Shown here piece by piece: positions 11,562-25,275 of a stretch of 64,000 bases of DNA. The notes beneath the pieces were generated by a model, which was not told the DNA's origin, did not search any database, and saw only the letters and a program-made list of their open reading frames with translations. This DNA is from Aptenodytes patagonicus (taxonomy: Eukaryota > Chordata > Aves > Sphenisciformes > Spheniscidae). The stretch covers positions 2,175,001-2,239,000 of the forward strand of contig NC_134970.1 in assembly GCF_965638725.1 (NCBI RefSeq), read 5' to 3'. Every line of letters begins with the position of its first letter. The stretch's first letter is position 1. The position numbers and the translations under genes are program-made.

Positions 11562-13430
11562 ACCGGGCAGAGAAGTGCATCTTTAAAGCGAACTGAGAGG
11601 GGAGCAGAGAGAGAAGGGAGGGCAAGAGTTTTCTATGGACAGTTGGGGAATTGCAGACCTTTTTTTTTATTATTATTTCTGTGAAGAACTTCAAAATCAG
11701 CCTAAAGCACATTAAGCGCCAGAGCTGCCAAAGACCTGCTTCGCTGCCTCCTCCTACTTCTCCTGTTGACCACACAAGACACTTTTTCGCAGCTGTTCTC
11801 TGCTTTTGTTGTTAGAAGAACATAATGAGAAACGCAAGTGCCCTTAGCCCTGAACAGCTTTTAAGCAGAGGCAGACTGAAGCTACAGAAGCCTTGAGCCA
11901 GACTCCAAACAGCCAAAATTTTGTGTTAGGCTGATTAAAATAGTTACATTGGAACTTCAGTGACAAAAACCTCTCAGGTTTCAGATAATTTTGGTTAACA
12001 GAGTTGTTTTTTATCTCATCTTTATGTTTAAGTGCAGGATTTCTTCCTCTTTTGAGAACATCAGGCATTTAATCCCCCTTCTTGTGCTTTATGTCTTCTT
12101 TAGTATTTCCTACTCCAGCAGAATTTGCTGAAGCTCTGTGTAAAACTTTCCATGTGGAATTGAAGGTTTAAATGTGAATAGACCTCAAACTTGTTTCTTT
12201 TTTAATCCTACCAGTACGCAGGTTGTTGTTTCAGAGTAAAATCTTCCCTGGTCTCTTCATGTCAGGGACTGGAGACGGCGTTTGACAAGGCAGAGCCAGC
12301 AATCAATCACTCGGGTGAGATGGAGAACATCTGACAGGGCCGTGGATGGCTCTGCGCATGCCTGGGGCTGGCAGTCCCATCACCCTCCCTCCCGACACGC
12401 GGGGGGCAGTGCCAAGGGTAAGACTTCGGGAATGAAAGATGCCAAAGGGCTCCCCCTGGGACAAGCGCTAGACAGAAACCTGGCTCCGTGGCAGGTGTTT
12501 CTCCCTCTGCATCAGCAGTGGGTCCATGAACAAAAAGAAGTATTTTTGCTTTGGTAAGTGAAGGCCAACACCAAAATCCCAGCAGCAGGAGCTGGTCCTA
12601 CCTAGCTCTGCACTGATCCCGCTCCCGAGGCAAGCGGTGCTGCAAGCCGCATCACCGAGGTTGAGCTACGTGCAGCTCGGTGAGAGCCAGGGACCAGGGG
12701 CAGGTCTGAGCTCAGTCCCGAGCACGTGCAGCTCGTCTGTAGGGAGCCAAAGGTGTTGTCGTGCAAGCCCAGGGTTGATGGTGCAAGACCACGAGAGGCT
12801 GCAGTTCAGACCAGGATCTCTGCTGGCACCAGCAGCAACTGCCATATCCAAAGTAAGGACAAAAATGGCCCTTAAAGCTGATCTACCCTCTCGACAGTGA
12901 ATTTATCGCAACCTCTTCTCAGTGCTGAACACCTGAGAAGAAGGCTTTTTTTTTGGTACAGTGCTTAAAGGAATGACAGTGACGTCTGTCATTATCTGGG
13001 GCTGTTTGCATGGGTGCAAGAGTCATTTAAACATGGTTTAAAATGTTTCAGGTTTTGTTTGTTTTGGTGTGAATTGCTTCTCCCAAATCTCATTGCAAAT
13101 AATCCCAGTTGAAAAAAAATCGGGTATTAAAAATCAGCTTCTCCATTGTGTCCTTGGAACAACAGCGTGTTTATCCCACCGGGATGCGTGGCTCTGGCTG
13201 TGCCGTGTGCCAGCACAATGAGAAGACAACGCCTCGCGGAGAGGTTGTTTCCCAGCAGAAACACTATGACTAAAGCCTGTGGCTTGTTCTGTGCACAGTT
13301 TCCCTGTCTTTCAACAAACACGTTTGCAGGACAAGTGACGTACATCACTTTATTAAACCTCGTTTGTTTGATTTTCTGATGTTTAAGATGCCCAGCTAAT
13401 TCCTGGATAAATAAAAGAGACTCCAGTCTC
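11562..13430 (+). other. CD34: CD34 3' untranslated region (predicted)
   Basis: AT-rich sequence follows the stop. The first good poly(A) signal I see is AATAAA at 13410-13415, with a G-rich then GT-rich stretch (13468-13515) downstream that could serve as the processing element. A second AATAAA at 14102-14107 could give a longer form. No coding content is recognised. Confidence 0.55.
13410..13415 (+). terminator. Poly(A) signal, likely CD34 main transcript
   Basis: AATAAA about 1.85 kb after the CD34 stop, followed within 100 bp by G-rich and GT-rich sequence. The alternative is AATAAA at 14102. Confidence 0.5.
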
Positions 13431-13485
13431 ATGGAGTGATCTGCAGGGCTGGGGTCTGACCTGACACTGGGGGGGGTGGGGGGGT

Positions 13486-13513
13486 GCGCACGCGCGCGCG
13501 TGTGTGGGTGTGT
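13486..13513. repeat. Alternating purine-pyrimidine GC/GT tract
   Basis: A GCACGCGCGCGCGTGTGTG tract follows two long G runs (13470-13484). It could form Z-DNA and quadruplex structures and lies just downstream of the predicted CD34 cleavage site. Confidence 0.8.
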
Positions 13514-13515
13514 AT

Positions 13516-16500
13516 GAAGATGAACATGAAGGCTTCCTCACTCTGCACTGTGCAATATCCAGCAATGGTTCCTGCCTCAAAGAATTTGCAGGGCGATGCA
13601 CGGCAGTCCTTTAGCGCCTGTTCTTGCGGAGATGCTCGAGCTCCACTGAAAGCAGGAGGTTTGGGGCTGGGTATCTTTGCTGGCCCGGCCCCCTCCTCTC
13701 TGGGATGTCCGACCCTCCCTAGTGCTCGTTTCCTAGGCATGGGCTCACGGACAGAGGCACACCAGGTACTTCTTGGGGGGTACGGAATACGGCTAGAAAC
13801 CACTGCTGCCAGTTTTGTTGTAGTTTGGGGTGCTCTGACCTCCACAGCCTGGCTGCAAGGGGAACAGACGCAGGAAAATGAATTTACTTTCTCTCCCGGG
13901 AGCCCCGGCTGCTGCAGAGCGGAGGGGAAGCTCTCCCGGAGGCTTGATTTGCACTGCGGGTAGGATAGGGAGCTGAGGTTGGCTCTTTTTTTTTGGCAAT
14001 TGTTTATCTAATCAGCACTACTGTATAGAAAGTAGGAGATCTAATCAAACGTCAGGTGCATTTTTCACAGCTCAGGGTATGTCCTACAGCCAAGCAGAGA
14101 CAATAAAGTTACAGTCAATTGCTTTGGCAAAACAAAAGCTTTCTCTAAAACATCCAGATTGAGGGAAATGCCGAGAGCGGCGGTGGCTGAGCGGGGACGG
14201 TCCCGAGCCAGCGGAAAAGGCTGCGCTTCCAGCTCAGGAAGTTTTTTGCCTGTGTGTAAACACAGGCAGGCTCAGCTCTGGCCCTGCCGAAAAGGTTATT
14301 ATTATTATTCCTTCCTTATCAAACCCCTTGCATTCCTTCCTTGCCGGTCCCACCGCCTGCCGGGCAACCTCCTCCTCTCACCATCCCGCACTGCCTGCGG
14401 ACTCGCAGCTGCTTTTGGGCCACTTTTGGGGGGCTAAATCCATCTCGGCTTCCCATAAACATGGTTCAAGGTTGATGCAAGGGCTCTTGCCTGGTTCATG
14501 ATCTTATGTCCTGCTCGTATACAGGGCATATATAGTCTGTTTAGCTGATGTGGATCCTTATATCGGTGTGAAATGCCCTGATGAAAATAACCAGCATGAA
14601 AGCATCCTCTGGGGAAGAATGGTGGCAAATACAAATGCAAAATGTTAAATATAAATATAAATGTGACACAGCCATTAAACGACACGTCCGTGTCCCAGCC
14701 TGAGACAGAAGCAGGACACCCATCCAGGCAGCCCCTGAATCCTTCTGCAGGTTGAAATCAAAGACTTTTTCAGAAATGAAGAAATACCTTCCTATCTGAA
14801 CTGCCATAAAACGCTACTGTGAGTTTAAGGTGGCTTGCTCTGTGTATTGCTGAAACCAATCAAATTTATCAGAGCAAACAAGTTTTAATTAAGTCTTATT
14901 AACTATGTCCCTCAGTGGATCTTCCATCCCTTCCATAATAAAAACAGCACAACCCTCCCACCCGAGAAAACTCCTGCCCTTCAGTATCACAGGCCCTTCA
15001 CAGCAAAACAGCACGTCCCAGGTCAGAGAAAAGTAGCTCCTTTCTCTGTTTGCTGGTTGTTAATTTCTTTTTCGTTGATTTAGCGCTGGGAAGAGCTGCC
15101 CCGATGCCTGGGATCCCGCAGCAGCAGGATCAGTCTTGCGCAAGCAGCAAGACGCCCAATTCCTACTCGTGGCCCTTCGAAGATACCAGCGCTTTGCCTT
15201 GTGCTGTGCCTTGGAGGCCCCCAGAAAAAGATGCGCTCTCCTGGTGCTCTCCATGCTCCAGATCTGCCGGGACAGATTTACTTGAGCATTGTGCTAAAAT
15301 TTCAGTTTAAGGGTAGATGCCTCGCGTGCCTTGTCACGCTGTGAAATTTTCACCTACCTCCTGTAAAATTTTGTTCAATGCAATTTAGCTTAGAGGTTAC
15401 AGAAATACTACTTCTCTTTAAACCTAAGTGTTTACTCCTGCAGCACAGGCTGCAGCCCAGCTGAGCGGGTGTTTGGTGCCCGGCGTACCCACCGCCCCGC
15501 TGCACAGAAATGGAGGGGGGTTATGGCCTCAGACTTAAACGCACCAAGGTTTCTGCATGACTTTGAAACCACAGCAGAAATAGTCTAGGGTATATTACAT
15601 ATAACAATGCTGCTATCTGCTGGCTGTGCTTTGCTAAAACATTTAATACTTTGCTCTAGAGGGAAGCTGGTACTCGGGTAACGGTGCCCAGGCAGAAGCA
15701 GCACCTGAAGAAGAGCCCTGCTGCACCCCGGGGTGCCGGCAATACAGCCAAGAGGCTAACATATTAACATTATGAAATTACGAAAGTACTGCAGACAGTG
15801 GGCTTGGAAAGTCACATTCTAGGAACGGGGAACATCTAAAATGAAATTTCTAAAATGAATTTCCCATCAATCCACTTCCCATCTGCTTGTTCGATGCCTG
15901 ATCCTGCAAAACTCGTGTGGGAGTTCTACAATATTTGCTGCACCATCTGCTGCAAGGCCACGCAGGCTTTTCGATCCAAGCACAGGGAACACAGAAACAC
16001 AGGCAGGCTTTGATAACGTCCCGCGTTACACTTCAGAAGAAGAAGCTGGCGAAGCAGCGTCGGTGGAGCCGGGGCACATCCCCGCGACCGGAGCCTGGCA
16101 ACTGGCAGCGCCCTCGGCTTCCTCCAGCCAGTCCTGCTGAATTCATGTGTTGTACCAGTTTTGAGTCAGCCAAAAGCTCAGTCATCATCAGATGGCCGTA
16201 AAGACGTCTCCCAGCGTTGGTAAAGGGTGATGTTCAGGCTCATTTCCTTTTCTCTCCTTTTCTAACCATAGAAAAGAAACCGGCATCACGTAATGCCCGT
16301 GTATATAATCCGTCCACACCGATGTGCTATTTCTGCCTTTGCTTTCACGGTAAAGGCAACAGCATCTGTGTAGGGCTTTTCCATCCCCCAGAAAAAATGA
16401 TATTTACAACTATTTGCATTACAGGCACTTCACAGGTGTGTTAATTCTAGGTCTTTAATCTTAGCCTTCCGATCCATTTAATTTGCTGGTGTTTTGATTT

Positions 16501-19200
16501 GTAGTAACAGACGTAAATGAGATTATCTATCCCCTGAGATAAACTGTCAAAGGCAAATGCAGAAGAATTTGGCTCTAAAAACATTTTAATATGCTCGTGT
16601 TGCAAACCCTGAGATGGAGACAGAGATGAACGTAGATTAGTGTGAGCCAGGACTCAGGACTCACAACACGCCGTGTGAGAAGGACCTTTGGGCTGATGCA
16701 CAGAGCTGTTCCCCTGTTCACAGGCTCTCCTCCTCTCTCCGTTTCTTAAGGACCAATGAGGGTGGGAGGAAACACCTTCACAGCGTGCAAAGGAGTGTGC
16801 CAAGTGCTGCGAGGCTTCAAGTTTTTCTTTTTTAACCTTAAAAAACCAGGCGAGACAAGAATGGGTAAACCTGGGATGCTGCTTCTGGGGAAGAGGGTTG
16901 GTTTGGGGGGGGACGGCTGTGGAATCAGACGCGGGAATTGCATCGGGTTCAGGTTTTCCTATTGAAAATTGTCCATGTTTTTCTTCTGCAGAAAAAAAAA
17001 AAAATTTTGAACAGTTTTTCTGTTAGTTTTCTAATGGAAAGTTATTTTGTCAAGGGGAAAGGAGACTAGTTCCAGGTTCCCACTCCAACTATAGAAAAAA
17101 AAGGTCTTGAACCAGTTATGTCTCTTTTTGTCTTGCATAAGACATAGAAGATGTCCCAAGGGCCTCTACCTAGAGAGTTCATTTTCAGGGTACATATTTT
17201 TTTTATTCCTGTAAATTAAACAATACATTACGCTACCAACCTTTGGTTATTTATTTGCTGTTTCTGGTACTTTTACTTGCGATTTTTTTTTCTTCATTTT
17301 TTTAATCTTTGTGTTTGCATCTTCCTTCTTTTCTTATCTTCTGCCTGCCCCAGAGGCTTATTGCTGCTTTGGCAACATGCTAACGTGCTTAGGAATGATA
17401 AGACGTCTAATTAATAGTATAATTAGCAGTACAAGGTCTTAATAGCTTATTAAAGGAAATACATTCAGAAAATTCTTCTCCTTTTCTTGCGTTGGTACAA
17501 TATAATTTACCAGCAAATGATAAAACAGTTTTGAACGGCGTTCAGACTTTTAGTAAGGAAAGTGGCGCTGGATTTGTGATTTCATGGGGGGATTTTGCAC
17601 CACTAATACTATTATTTTTTTGTTGTTGTTTAAAAACAGTTTAACAGATTAACAAAAGCAACTGCGAAGGAACAATGTCGCTGTGGCGCGGCAGGCAGGA
17701 GCCTGACAAGCCTGAAAGCGGAATTAAGTAAAACTGCCTTCCCTACTTCTGCATATAAACAAATCCTGGGGGAAGGTAAACTTGCTCTTTAAGAGGCTCC
17801 GGCTGAAATGTCAGGTCGTGCTCCGAGCTGGGGCAGCTCAGCCGCTCGCAGGCTACGATCCTCCCTGCTCCTTTTCCACTAATATTTGTTAAAACTGGTA
17901 TTATTTTTATACGAAGGCATCCTTGGCTTATAAACTCCAGCAGAGTAAGGGCCACCTATAAACCCTGTGGATCCCTCTTGCTTTTACCAGTAAGAAACTC
18001 GGCGTCAAATCCTGCTTCGCAGGCAGAGAGCGGAGCTGGCAGAGGGAAATCAAACCACTTCGCTGCAGCTCGGATTCCCCAGGCTGCCGTGTTTTTCCTC
18101 TGACCCACACAAAGATTTCTTTCTAAATTTATCACAGCGTTCATCGGCAGTCCCACTTAGTGGCAGATTACGAGGCTGGGCAGGCAGGGCCCATTCAAAT
18201 GAGGGCAGGGGAGCCTGAAAGAACACGCAGGGGATGACGCAGCCAGCGAGGCGAGGGCAGGGAGCGGCGAGGGGGCAGGTGCAGCCCCAGCTCAGCTCCC
18301 CGCCAGCCTCTCTGCTCCAGATTATCCTTCCCAGGAGCCCGGGGAGGCTCGCTGCACTGAGATGGGAGCACCCCAACCCCTCGCTCGGTCTAGAGAGGTT
18401 TGCTGGTTGCTGGAGGCCCCGGTGCTGGCACCGCTGGGGAATTTCCACTGGGCTGCGGAAGGAGCTGCTGGCCTCTGCGCGGGTCGCAAAGGCAAAGCAG
18501 CATTTGGCTGCAGCAGTGCATGCTGGAGCGGGTGTCCGTGAAGCACCCCCGTGCAGCAGCCTGAGCATCCCTCAGGCTCCCGAGACCTCTCATGTCCCCC
18601 CCAGTTCATACCCGCACGTCCTCGGCTCCTGCCCGCCTGGATCCGGCAGCCTTTGCCTCCCCCCGGCTGGTACATGTCTGTGGGACCAGAGCGGCTGTTC
18701 TGTGCCCTGCAGACCCCCACGCCGAGGACACAGACCGGTGTAACCCGTCCTGCCGTCAGTGCGTGGGTGCCGGTCGATGCTAGCCACACGCTTTGCAGAG
18801 ATGAAGCCCTGTACAGGGAGTATGCGCCGTGTTTGGAATCACACACGGAAATTATGCAGTTACAAGGATGGCGTAATTGAGAGAATGCTTGACTAGCGCA
18901 ATTTTCTTATGTGCCTGTCAGCAAATCACTTAATCTGTGCTGTGCCAAGTTTCCCATCCGTTAAATGGGGAATGATTATCCCCCTGCTTCCTAAGAGGGA
19001 GTAATACCCACTAATGATTGTGGAGGTACTGGAAGGTGGCCACGGAGATGCGCAGTAAACACACCTAGTAGCTGCAGACCTGGAAGGAACACGAAGCACT
19101 TTCAAACCAACCTTTAGAAATTAATTTCTCCTCCTGCTGCTTTTTTATTGAAGAAAATCCCGAAATAGATTTGTCTCTCCCGTGCAGGATTTTGAAAGAT
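13516..19200. other. Intergenic region between CD34 and the CpG island
   Basis: I see no supported gene. Open frames in GC-richer parts (13.5-13.9 kb and 18.0-18.8 kb) overlap on both strands and lack conserved motifs or splice context, so I read them as chance. AT-rich stretches with poly-T runs occupy about 16.9-17.7 kb. Confidence 0.6.
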
Positions 19201-19229
19201 TTCTCTGCCGTTCCCTGGGTCGGGACGCC

Positions 19230-20040
19230 CCAGGTCCGACGGGAAGGAAGAGGAAAATGCCGCCATGTGCCGGGAGAAGGCACCTCGGGGGAGCCCGGGG
19301 CGAACCCCTCGCCCCTCAGCCGGCCCCCCCCCGGCCCCCCACCTCGGGGACACACGCTGCCTCCTGGGAGTTGTAGTCAGCGCGGGGTGACCTTGGCTCC
19401 GCGGGCCCGCGGCGCTGCGCCGGGCGGGGGCGGCCGGAGGGGGCGACCGCCTCCCGGGCCAGGGAGCCCGGGGGGGGGGGGCCCGCCGCCTCCCCCGCCC
19501 CCGTTGCCGCTCCGCCCCAGCCAACGGCAGCCCCGGCAGCCGCTGCGCTCCCCCCCCCCTCCCCGGGAACGGGCCGGGCCGGGAGCCGCGGGCAGCCGCG
19601 CCGGGAGCCGCGGGGATGCTGCGCACCAGGCAGGTACCGCGGCGGGGGAGCGGGGGGGGGGGGGGAGCGGGGCCGCCCGGGGCTGCGGGGCCGGCGGGGC
19701 CGGGGCCGCGCGCGTCCCGTGCGCATCCCACGCACCGGCCCACGCGCGTCTCGGTCCCATCCCCGCCCGCTGCCGCCGCCGCCGCCCTTGCCCTCTCCGG
19801 GGGGGTGCGGCTGACCCCCGCCGAGCGCTCCTCGCCTTGGGGCGCTGCCGGCGGCTGCCCGCCGGCGCCCCCCGACCGCAGCCGGCTCCGGGCGCGGGGG
19901 AGAGGCGAGCCAGGCTCCAGCGGCCCCCCCTCCGCCGGAGGCACCCTGGGCTGGCCCGGGCTGGGGGGGGGTGCACGCCGAGGGGGGGCTGAGGGCTTCG
20001 GCACGGCCCCCCTCTCCCCCGGGCCGGTCTGCTTCCCCAG
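19230..20040 (+). promoter_or_regulatory. Strong CpG island, candidate promoter of the miR-29b-2/29c host transcript
   Basis: The stretch is extremely GC-rich, dense in CpG, and has several long G or C runs (for example 19470-19482 and 19648-19660). It contains CAGGCAG|GTACCG at 19627-19639, a good splice donor on the + strand, so an exon 1 could end at 19633. It lies 8 kb past the CD34 stop and 28 kb upstream of miR-29b-2 on the same strand, which is where I expect the host RNA (MIR29B2CHG in human) to start. Long open frames on both strands are low-complexity Gly/Pro/Arg/Ala translations of GC-rich DNA, not proteins. The island is seen; the target gene is inferred. Confidence 0.6.
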
Positions 20041-20058
20041 AGTGATGAGGATGATTTA

Positions 20059-20097
<39 letters not shown>
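20059..20097. repeat. (AAT)13 microsatellite
   Basis: Thirteen uninterrupted AAT units abut the 3' side of the CpG island. Confidence 0.97.
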
Positions 20098-20100
<3 letters not shown>

Positions 20101-23100
20101 AAGCAGCAGCAGCTAATTCCGTTACACTTCAACAAAGGGGTCCATGTGAATAAAACCTTGGGCAGCTCTGCCCAGGCTCGCTCCTTCCTAGTGGGTACGT
20201 GGGAATGACTGTGCTAGGCCAAATGGGAACAACGGGTGGCATTTCAGGGGTCCCTCACTTATTTCTATTTTAACACAAGGCCACGGGAGTTGGAAGCGGC
20301 AGCTTTACAGCTTCATGTTGTCTCTGCTTTTATATTTAGGGATAAGTGCTCCATATAGCACTGTAACTTCCATGCGATGGATTGTTATGTTCTTGCTCCC
20401 TTTTTTTCCCTCTCACAGAATATATGATGTAGTTTCTGTTTGTAGACTGTTTTAATAGCGAGGTGGCTGAGACAAAGTTTACTCAATAAACTTGCCTTTC
20501 CCCTTGAGCAGCTTTAGCTTAGATAAACGGGCTTTAAAGTTCCAGTTTAGCGTGGGACTAGGACTGTTTACCATTCATCATTGTTAGTTAATTGCTGTTT
20601 GGTTAAATATTTAGTTTGGATTAAGTTCTTTTATGCTCTTTTCTTAAAAAATAATAAATAAAGGTGTGTGGTAAAAGGTAATGTGGTAAAAGGCTTTGTA
20701 GGAGGCTTTTTAAAGATACTCTGCAGCAGGGAAGCTCCATAAAGTTATTTTCTATATTTTGTGAGTAAATTTTCTTACTTGTAGTTTGCTGTGGTGGTAT
20801 TTGTGACTAGCCAACCTAAAGCAGCAGGGATATGCGACTGTTTTCTGGAGTGACTGCAGACTTCTTGTCTTCACTACCAGTTTCATTCCTTGTTCTGAAA
20901 AGGAAAAAATACAGTTCGCATCATTGTTTAAATCCACAAAATCCAACTCGTGGCCTGCAAATTGACTGTGTTCAGTGTAAGAGGACAGTGCAAAGGAAGG
21001 ACAGTTTTGGAAAACACGCCAAGGATGGACTTTTAACACGCTTAGCTAGGAGCCAGCAGCAACACCCCTGCTTTTCCACCCCATCCATCCAGCAGCAAGG
21101 ATGAGGATCTGAGTTTCAGGGTTAAGTCTCAAAGCAGCCCTTTGCTTTCAGGTACCAGGATCCCCCTCCCTGCAGAGGCGAATGGCACCAGCGACCCGCG
21201 AGCATCTTCGCTGCATGGGGCTCCCCGGTGCTGCCCCCCTGCCTGCGCAGAGCCCGGCCGTGGATGGGAGCTCACCCGATTCTTGCACAAGATGGTGCGG
21301 TGCCGGCTGAGCAGGTGGATCAGGTGGGGACATGAATGGGGGGGGAGGCCTGGGAGAGACAGAGAAGAGCAGAAAGCCCCCATGGCAAGCAGCAGCACGC
21401 TGCAGTCTGCTTCTGCGGGAGACTCAGTGCCCTATATGAAGGTCTGCGTTTCGTAGGGCCTTTTTTGGTACAATGCTGCAAACTCCCATGTTCTGCAGCA
21501 GTGACCCAGTCGTTATATAAACAAGGGTTTAATTTTGGAACTTCAATATTTAAGAGGCTAAAGTTTCTTTCACTCAGACATGTCCTGCCCATTTGACAAA
21601 ATGCTTCTTACCTACATTATCGGTTGCTAACAAAGTGTCCTGCGGCTGTGTTCATGGTCCATTTGAGTGAATATTTGTACTCAGGCTAATTCCCTTTCAT
21701 AGTATCACTCTGTCAGACTGGAGCAGGGTTTTATAAGATGGCATCGCCCTGGCTGGCCCTTCTGGGTTCTCACCCTGGCTGGCCTCTAAGATGAACAGGA
21801 AAGAGCAGTAACACGAAAGGGTGTGTGGATGCTAAGAGCAGCAAAGGCCAGCACGGGTAGTTATCTACAGTAATACTACCATCACAAACCAAGGCCCTTT
21901 GGAATACAGACATAGGGATCCATCCTGAGATGGGACCTCTACTAGAAGTGACTTGTATAACTCGTATACCAACTCCTGCAAGGAGAGAGGCTGGAGCGGT
22001 GTTGATCCTCTCCTGCTGTCTTCTGCAGAGAATTTGCCTTTGGCTTTTTTCTGCAGTCAGGAATCATTCTGCACATAGCCAGTTTAGTGATGGTAACACA
22101 GGTATCTCCTTGGAGGGGACAGAAGCTCAACTCGTCACTTGCTGTCAAAGACAAAGACATGGTTTCTCATCTACTGTCCTGCTGTAGGTGTGTTACCAGC
22201 ACTTCAGCCTCGACTGCTCTGTTCTAAAGCCATCAAAGAAGTTAGAGGAACAGGAAACAAATTGCATTAAAAGTGCTTTGGAGGAAGGAGTTACCATGGA
22301 GATGGAAAGTCAGGTGTTTTTTTTTTTCCCCATGCTATGAGAAGGCAGTAGGTCCATCTCAAACAAACTTGTGTGGTCTTGATAACATGCCTTCTGTCTC
22401 TTTCTTTGCGATGGTCCAAAGCTGTGAGGCATCTGCGTGTTGGTTTTGGTGGTCTCCATCACTGCCATTCTCTCCAGTTACTGAATTACTAAATCTCCAG
22501 CATCGAAGCTCACCGATACATTGACGCTGGGCCACTGAGAGTAGCTCCTTCCGACGCCAGTTACCTAAGCGTGATAGATTTCCCCATCTCGTGGTCTCTG
22601 TGAAATGGATTTACAGAAGGAAGCTTTTGTTCTTTGTGCTGTAAGAATTACATTAGTATTCTGGAAAAGAAACACCTGCCTTTAAAGTATGATTTAGCAT
22701 TTCTGTTACAGTCCTATACTTTCTTACCTGGGTCCACTTTCATGTGGTGGCCCTTCCACAGCATACCAGTCAGCTGGCTGTTTTCATACAGCACTGATAG
22801 AAGGAATAATGTAGGCTTTGCACCCTTTAAAAATGCTTTAATTGTGCAGTTTTCAGTGCTGTCTATACTGGGCTGTGAAATGAGTAGGAACTGTGGTTAG
22901 ATACAGCATAAAACTTCTCTCTGGTGTGTTTATCTGGCATCCTACAGTCTCACAGTGCTCTGTGATTGTGGACCGTCACGCTGCCTGCTTGGTACAGTTT
23001 GTCACTTAAATGGAATGATGCGAGTATAAGAATTAGCCCTGCCCTGCTGGGACTGTGCAAATCCATCATGCCAGGAGCCTGCCTTTCACGGTGCCTGGTA

Positions 23101-25210
23101 GGGAGCACCCAGGGAAGGAGCATACAGGCATGGCAGGTAGCTGCACTCCTTCCCACATCCTGCAGCTAGCTCTCCGTGAACTTCTGAGTAACACCACATC
23201 CATCACTTGAATATGTTCAGTTATGGTTTGGTGGGGTTTTTTTAACCTATCACTCTGAACCTACAAATTCTGAATTTAATCAGTTAATTTTTTCCCCAGC
23301 ACTGCACATCATGAGATCCTTCCTTTACTCCTCACTGTTTTACCATGGATGCACCTCACTGATTTTGTATCCTCTCCAAACATTGCCAGCTCACTGCATA
23401 CTCATTTTCCAGAACATTTGCAAACACACTGAGTGCTCAAGAAGCTCCCAGCATCCTGGCCGGTGTGTTTATGTATATTTGAGCACTGAGCGTTTCAGTT
23501 TTCACCTGTACTCAGAGTTTGGTGCAGGCAGCGAATCGTTCTCCTGAGGCAGCTCTCATCTTGGACAACCTCATTTTAACCTCACCGTTTCGAGGCAGGA
23601 ATGGCTTTATATAACCCAGATTTCATCCCCGGGGGTGGCGGGTTCGGTGTCGAGGCTGTGCAGAACCAAATGCTTACCCGCACAAGCTGGGGCATCGTGG
23701 ACTCTCCTGCCGGTGACCTCGTACATGTTTCACCTTTACCTGCAGTTGAGAGGTGAAGAAATGCTCCATCTCCAGCAAAGAGCTGCAGATCTCCAGAACG
23801 ACGTTGCAGAAAGCGTCTGTTACATCTCACAGAGGGAAATGCTAACGAGAGAGGCTGAAAAGCAAACCCTCTGGGACGCTGGAGCTCCTGGGAGGTAGCC
23901 CTGATGAAAGAGCATGTGTCAGAGGGAAGACTGGGATTTAGGTCTCAGTCATTCTTGGCTCATTGATGTGCACATCTGATGGCCTTATTTTCACCTGTCA
24001 TATCCAGTCTGCTTCCCTATATTCCTCTTGAGCACCTCTCTTCTCACCCTATCAACGATTGAAATGGGGTACCCCAAATGCCAGAAGACACTTTCTTGCA
24101 CCAGCTCCCATTTCACAGACTCCTGAATTCTAATGAATATCCTGGACCTTTTACCCTGCCATAGATGTACCTCTTCGAAAACTAAACATCCTACAAATGT
24201 GGGCAGAAACACCAGACAGCATTTTCAAAAGGAGAAAAGCTCTATTACTGGATTATATTCGGATGGGGACTGTAGGAAAACTGATCAACACAGAGCAGCA
24301 AGGTTAATGCATGTGCTGCTGTTGGAATCACAGCTTCCCTTCCCACCCCAAACCATGCAGCAATTCTTCGTGTCGTTGCACGGGGAAGCGGAATTACCAC
24401 CATCCGCCGACATCTCGCTTTTTTGTTCCTCACGCACACTGTTCTCCATGCGCTGCTTTGGCTGCTGGTCCCTGATGGTTCGCAGCCTGTCCCTGGGTGC
24501 CCACCGCATCTCCTGGGCAACTCTGTTCACGTGTGGGTAATTCCTGATAGCTCATTTGCACCAGCCTTTACTTTTCTATGCAATTCTTTTCCTCAGAGAT
24601 GAAACTGACCTCTTTAGTACTATAGTGCAATACTGAAATGAGTGTGGAAACCATGTTTGTATGTTTACAAAATAATAGAGATGTGTTTTCTGTCCTCCTT
24701 CGTGTGAGGGGTGACACACTCAATGTAAAACTAATTGGAATTAAAGTCTTGGTGCCTCCGTGCAACCAGGACTATCATAGTTACAGTGTAGGACTGCCAG
24801 CTCAGCAGTCACTGACTGCTTAGAAATGACTTTTCTTCTAATATTACTACTAAGAATCCATTCAATAATAATTTTAGAATCTATGTCTTTTTCATTATTT
24901 AAGATAGATTCCTCTCTTCCCCTTATCTTGATTTTAAAGACTTTATGAGAATCTGTTGGATCTCTCTGATTCTGATTTAACTCTTCAGCTTCTCAGTACT
25001 GGTAATTTAGTGTACAAGTGCAGCAGTGTCTTGTAAAAAAGACAGCAAAGTCTTATAAAACCTTTCTAATGATTTAGGTCTCAGAAAATTTGAAGGCCTG
25101 TTCCTCTTTTGAGGGATAACAGTTGCTCTGATCAAGTAGATGGACAGTACCTCCTGAAGAGTGGCAACCGTGAAGTCCTGCAAGATAGTCTAAATGGCCG
25201 AGGCATTTCG
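20098..25210. other. Intergenic or host-RNA intron
   Basis: No protein-coding gene, structured RNA or transposon was recognised. The sequence is of moderate GC. If the island at 19.6 kb starts the miR-29 primary transcript, this is its first intron. Confidence 0.5.
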
Positions 25211-25275
25211 AATCATAGAATCACAGAATGGTTTGGGTTGGAAGGGACCTTTAAAGATCATCTAGTCCAACCCTC
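25211..25275 (-). mobile_element. CR1 LINE 3'-end fragment
   Basis: AATCATAGAATCACAGAATG, then GTTTGGGTTGGAAGGGACC and AAGATCATCTAGTCCAACCC, is the reverse complement of the 3' end of avian CR1, so the element lies on the - strand. Only about 65 bp remain, a typical 5'-truncated copy. It supports an avian origin. No open reading frame is left. Confidence 0.93.

Noticed and set aside
13484-13963. 159-codon + strand frame after CD34
   Set aside because: It lies beyond the CD34 poly(A) signal and has a complementary frame on the other strand, no domain and no splice context.
19114-20135. Long overlapping open frames on both strands (up to about 296 codons)
   Set aside because: They are Gly/Pro/Arg/Ala low-complexity translations of a CpG island, open in several frames at once, with no conserved motif.
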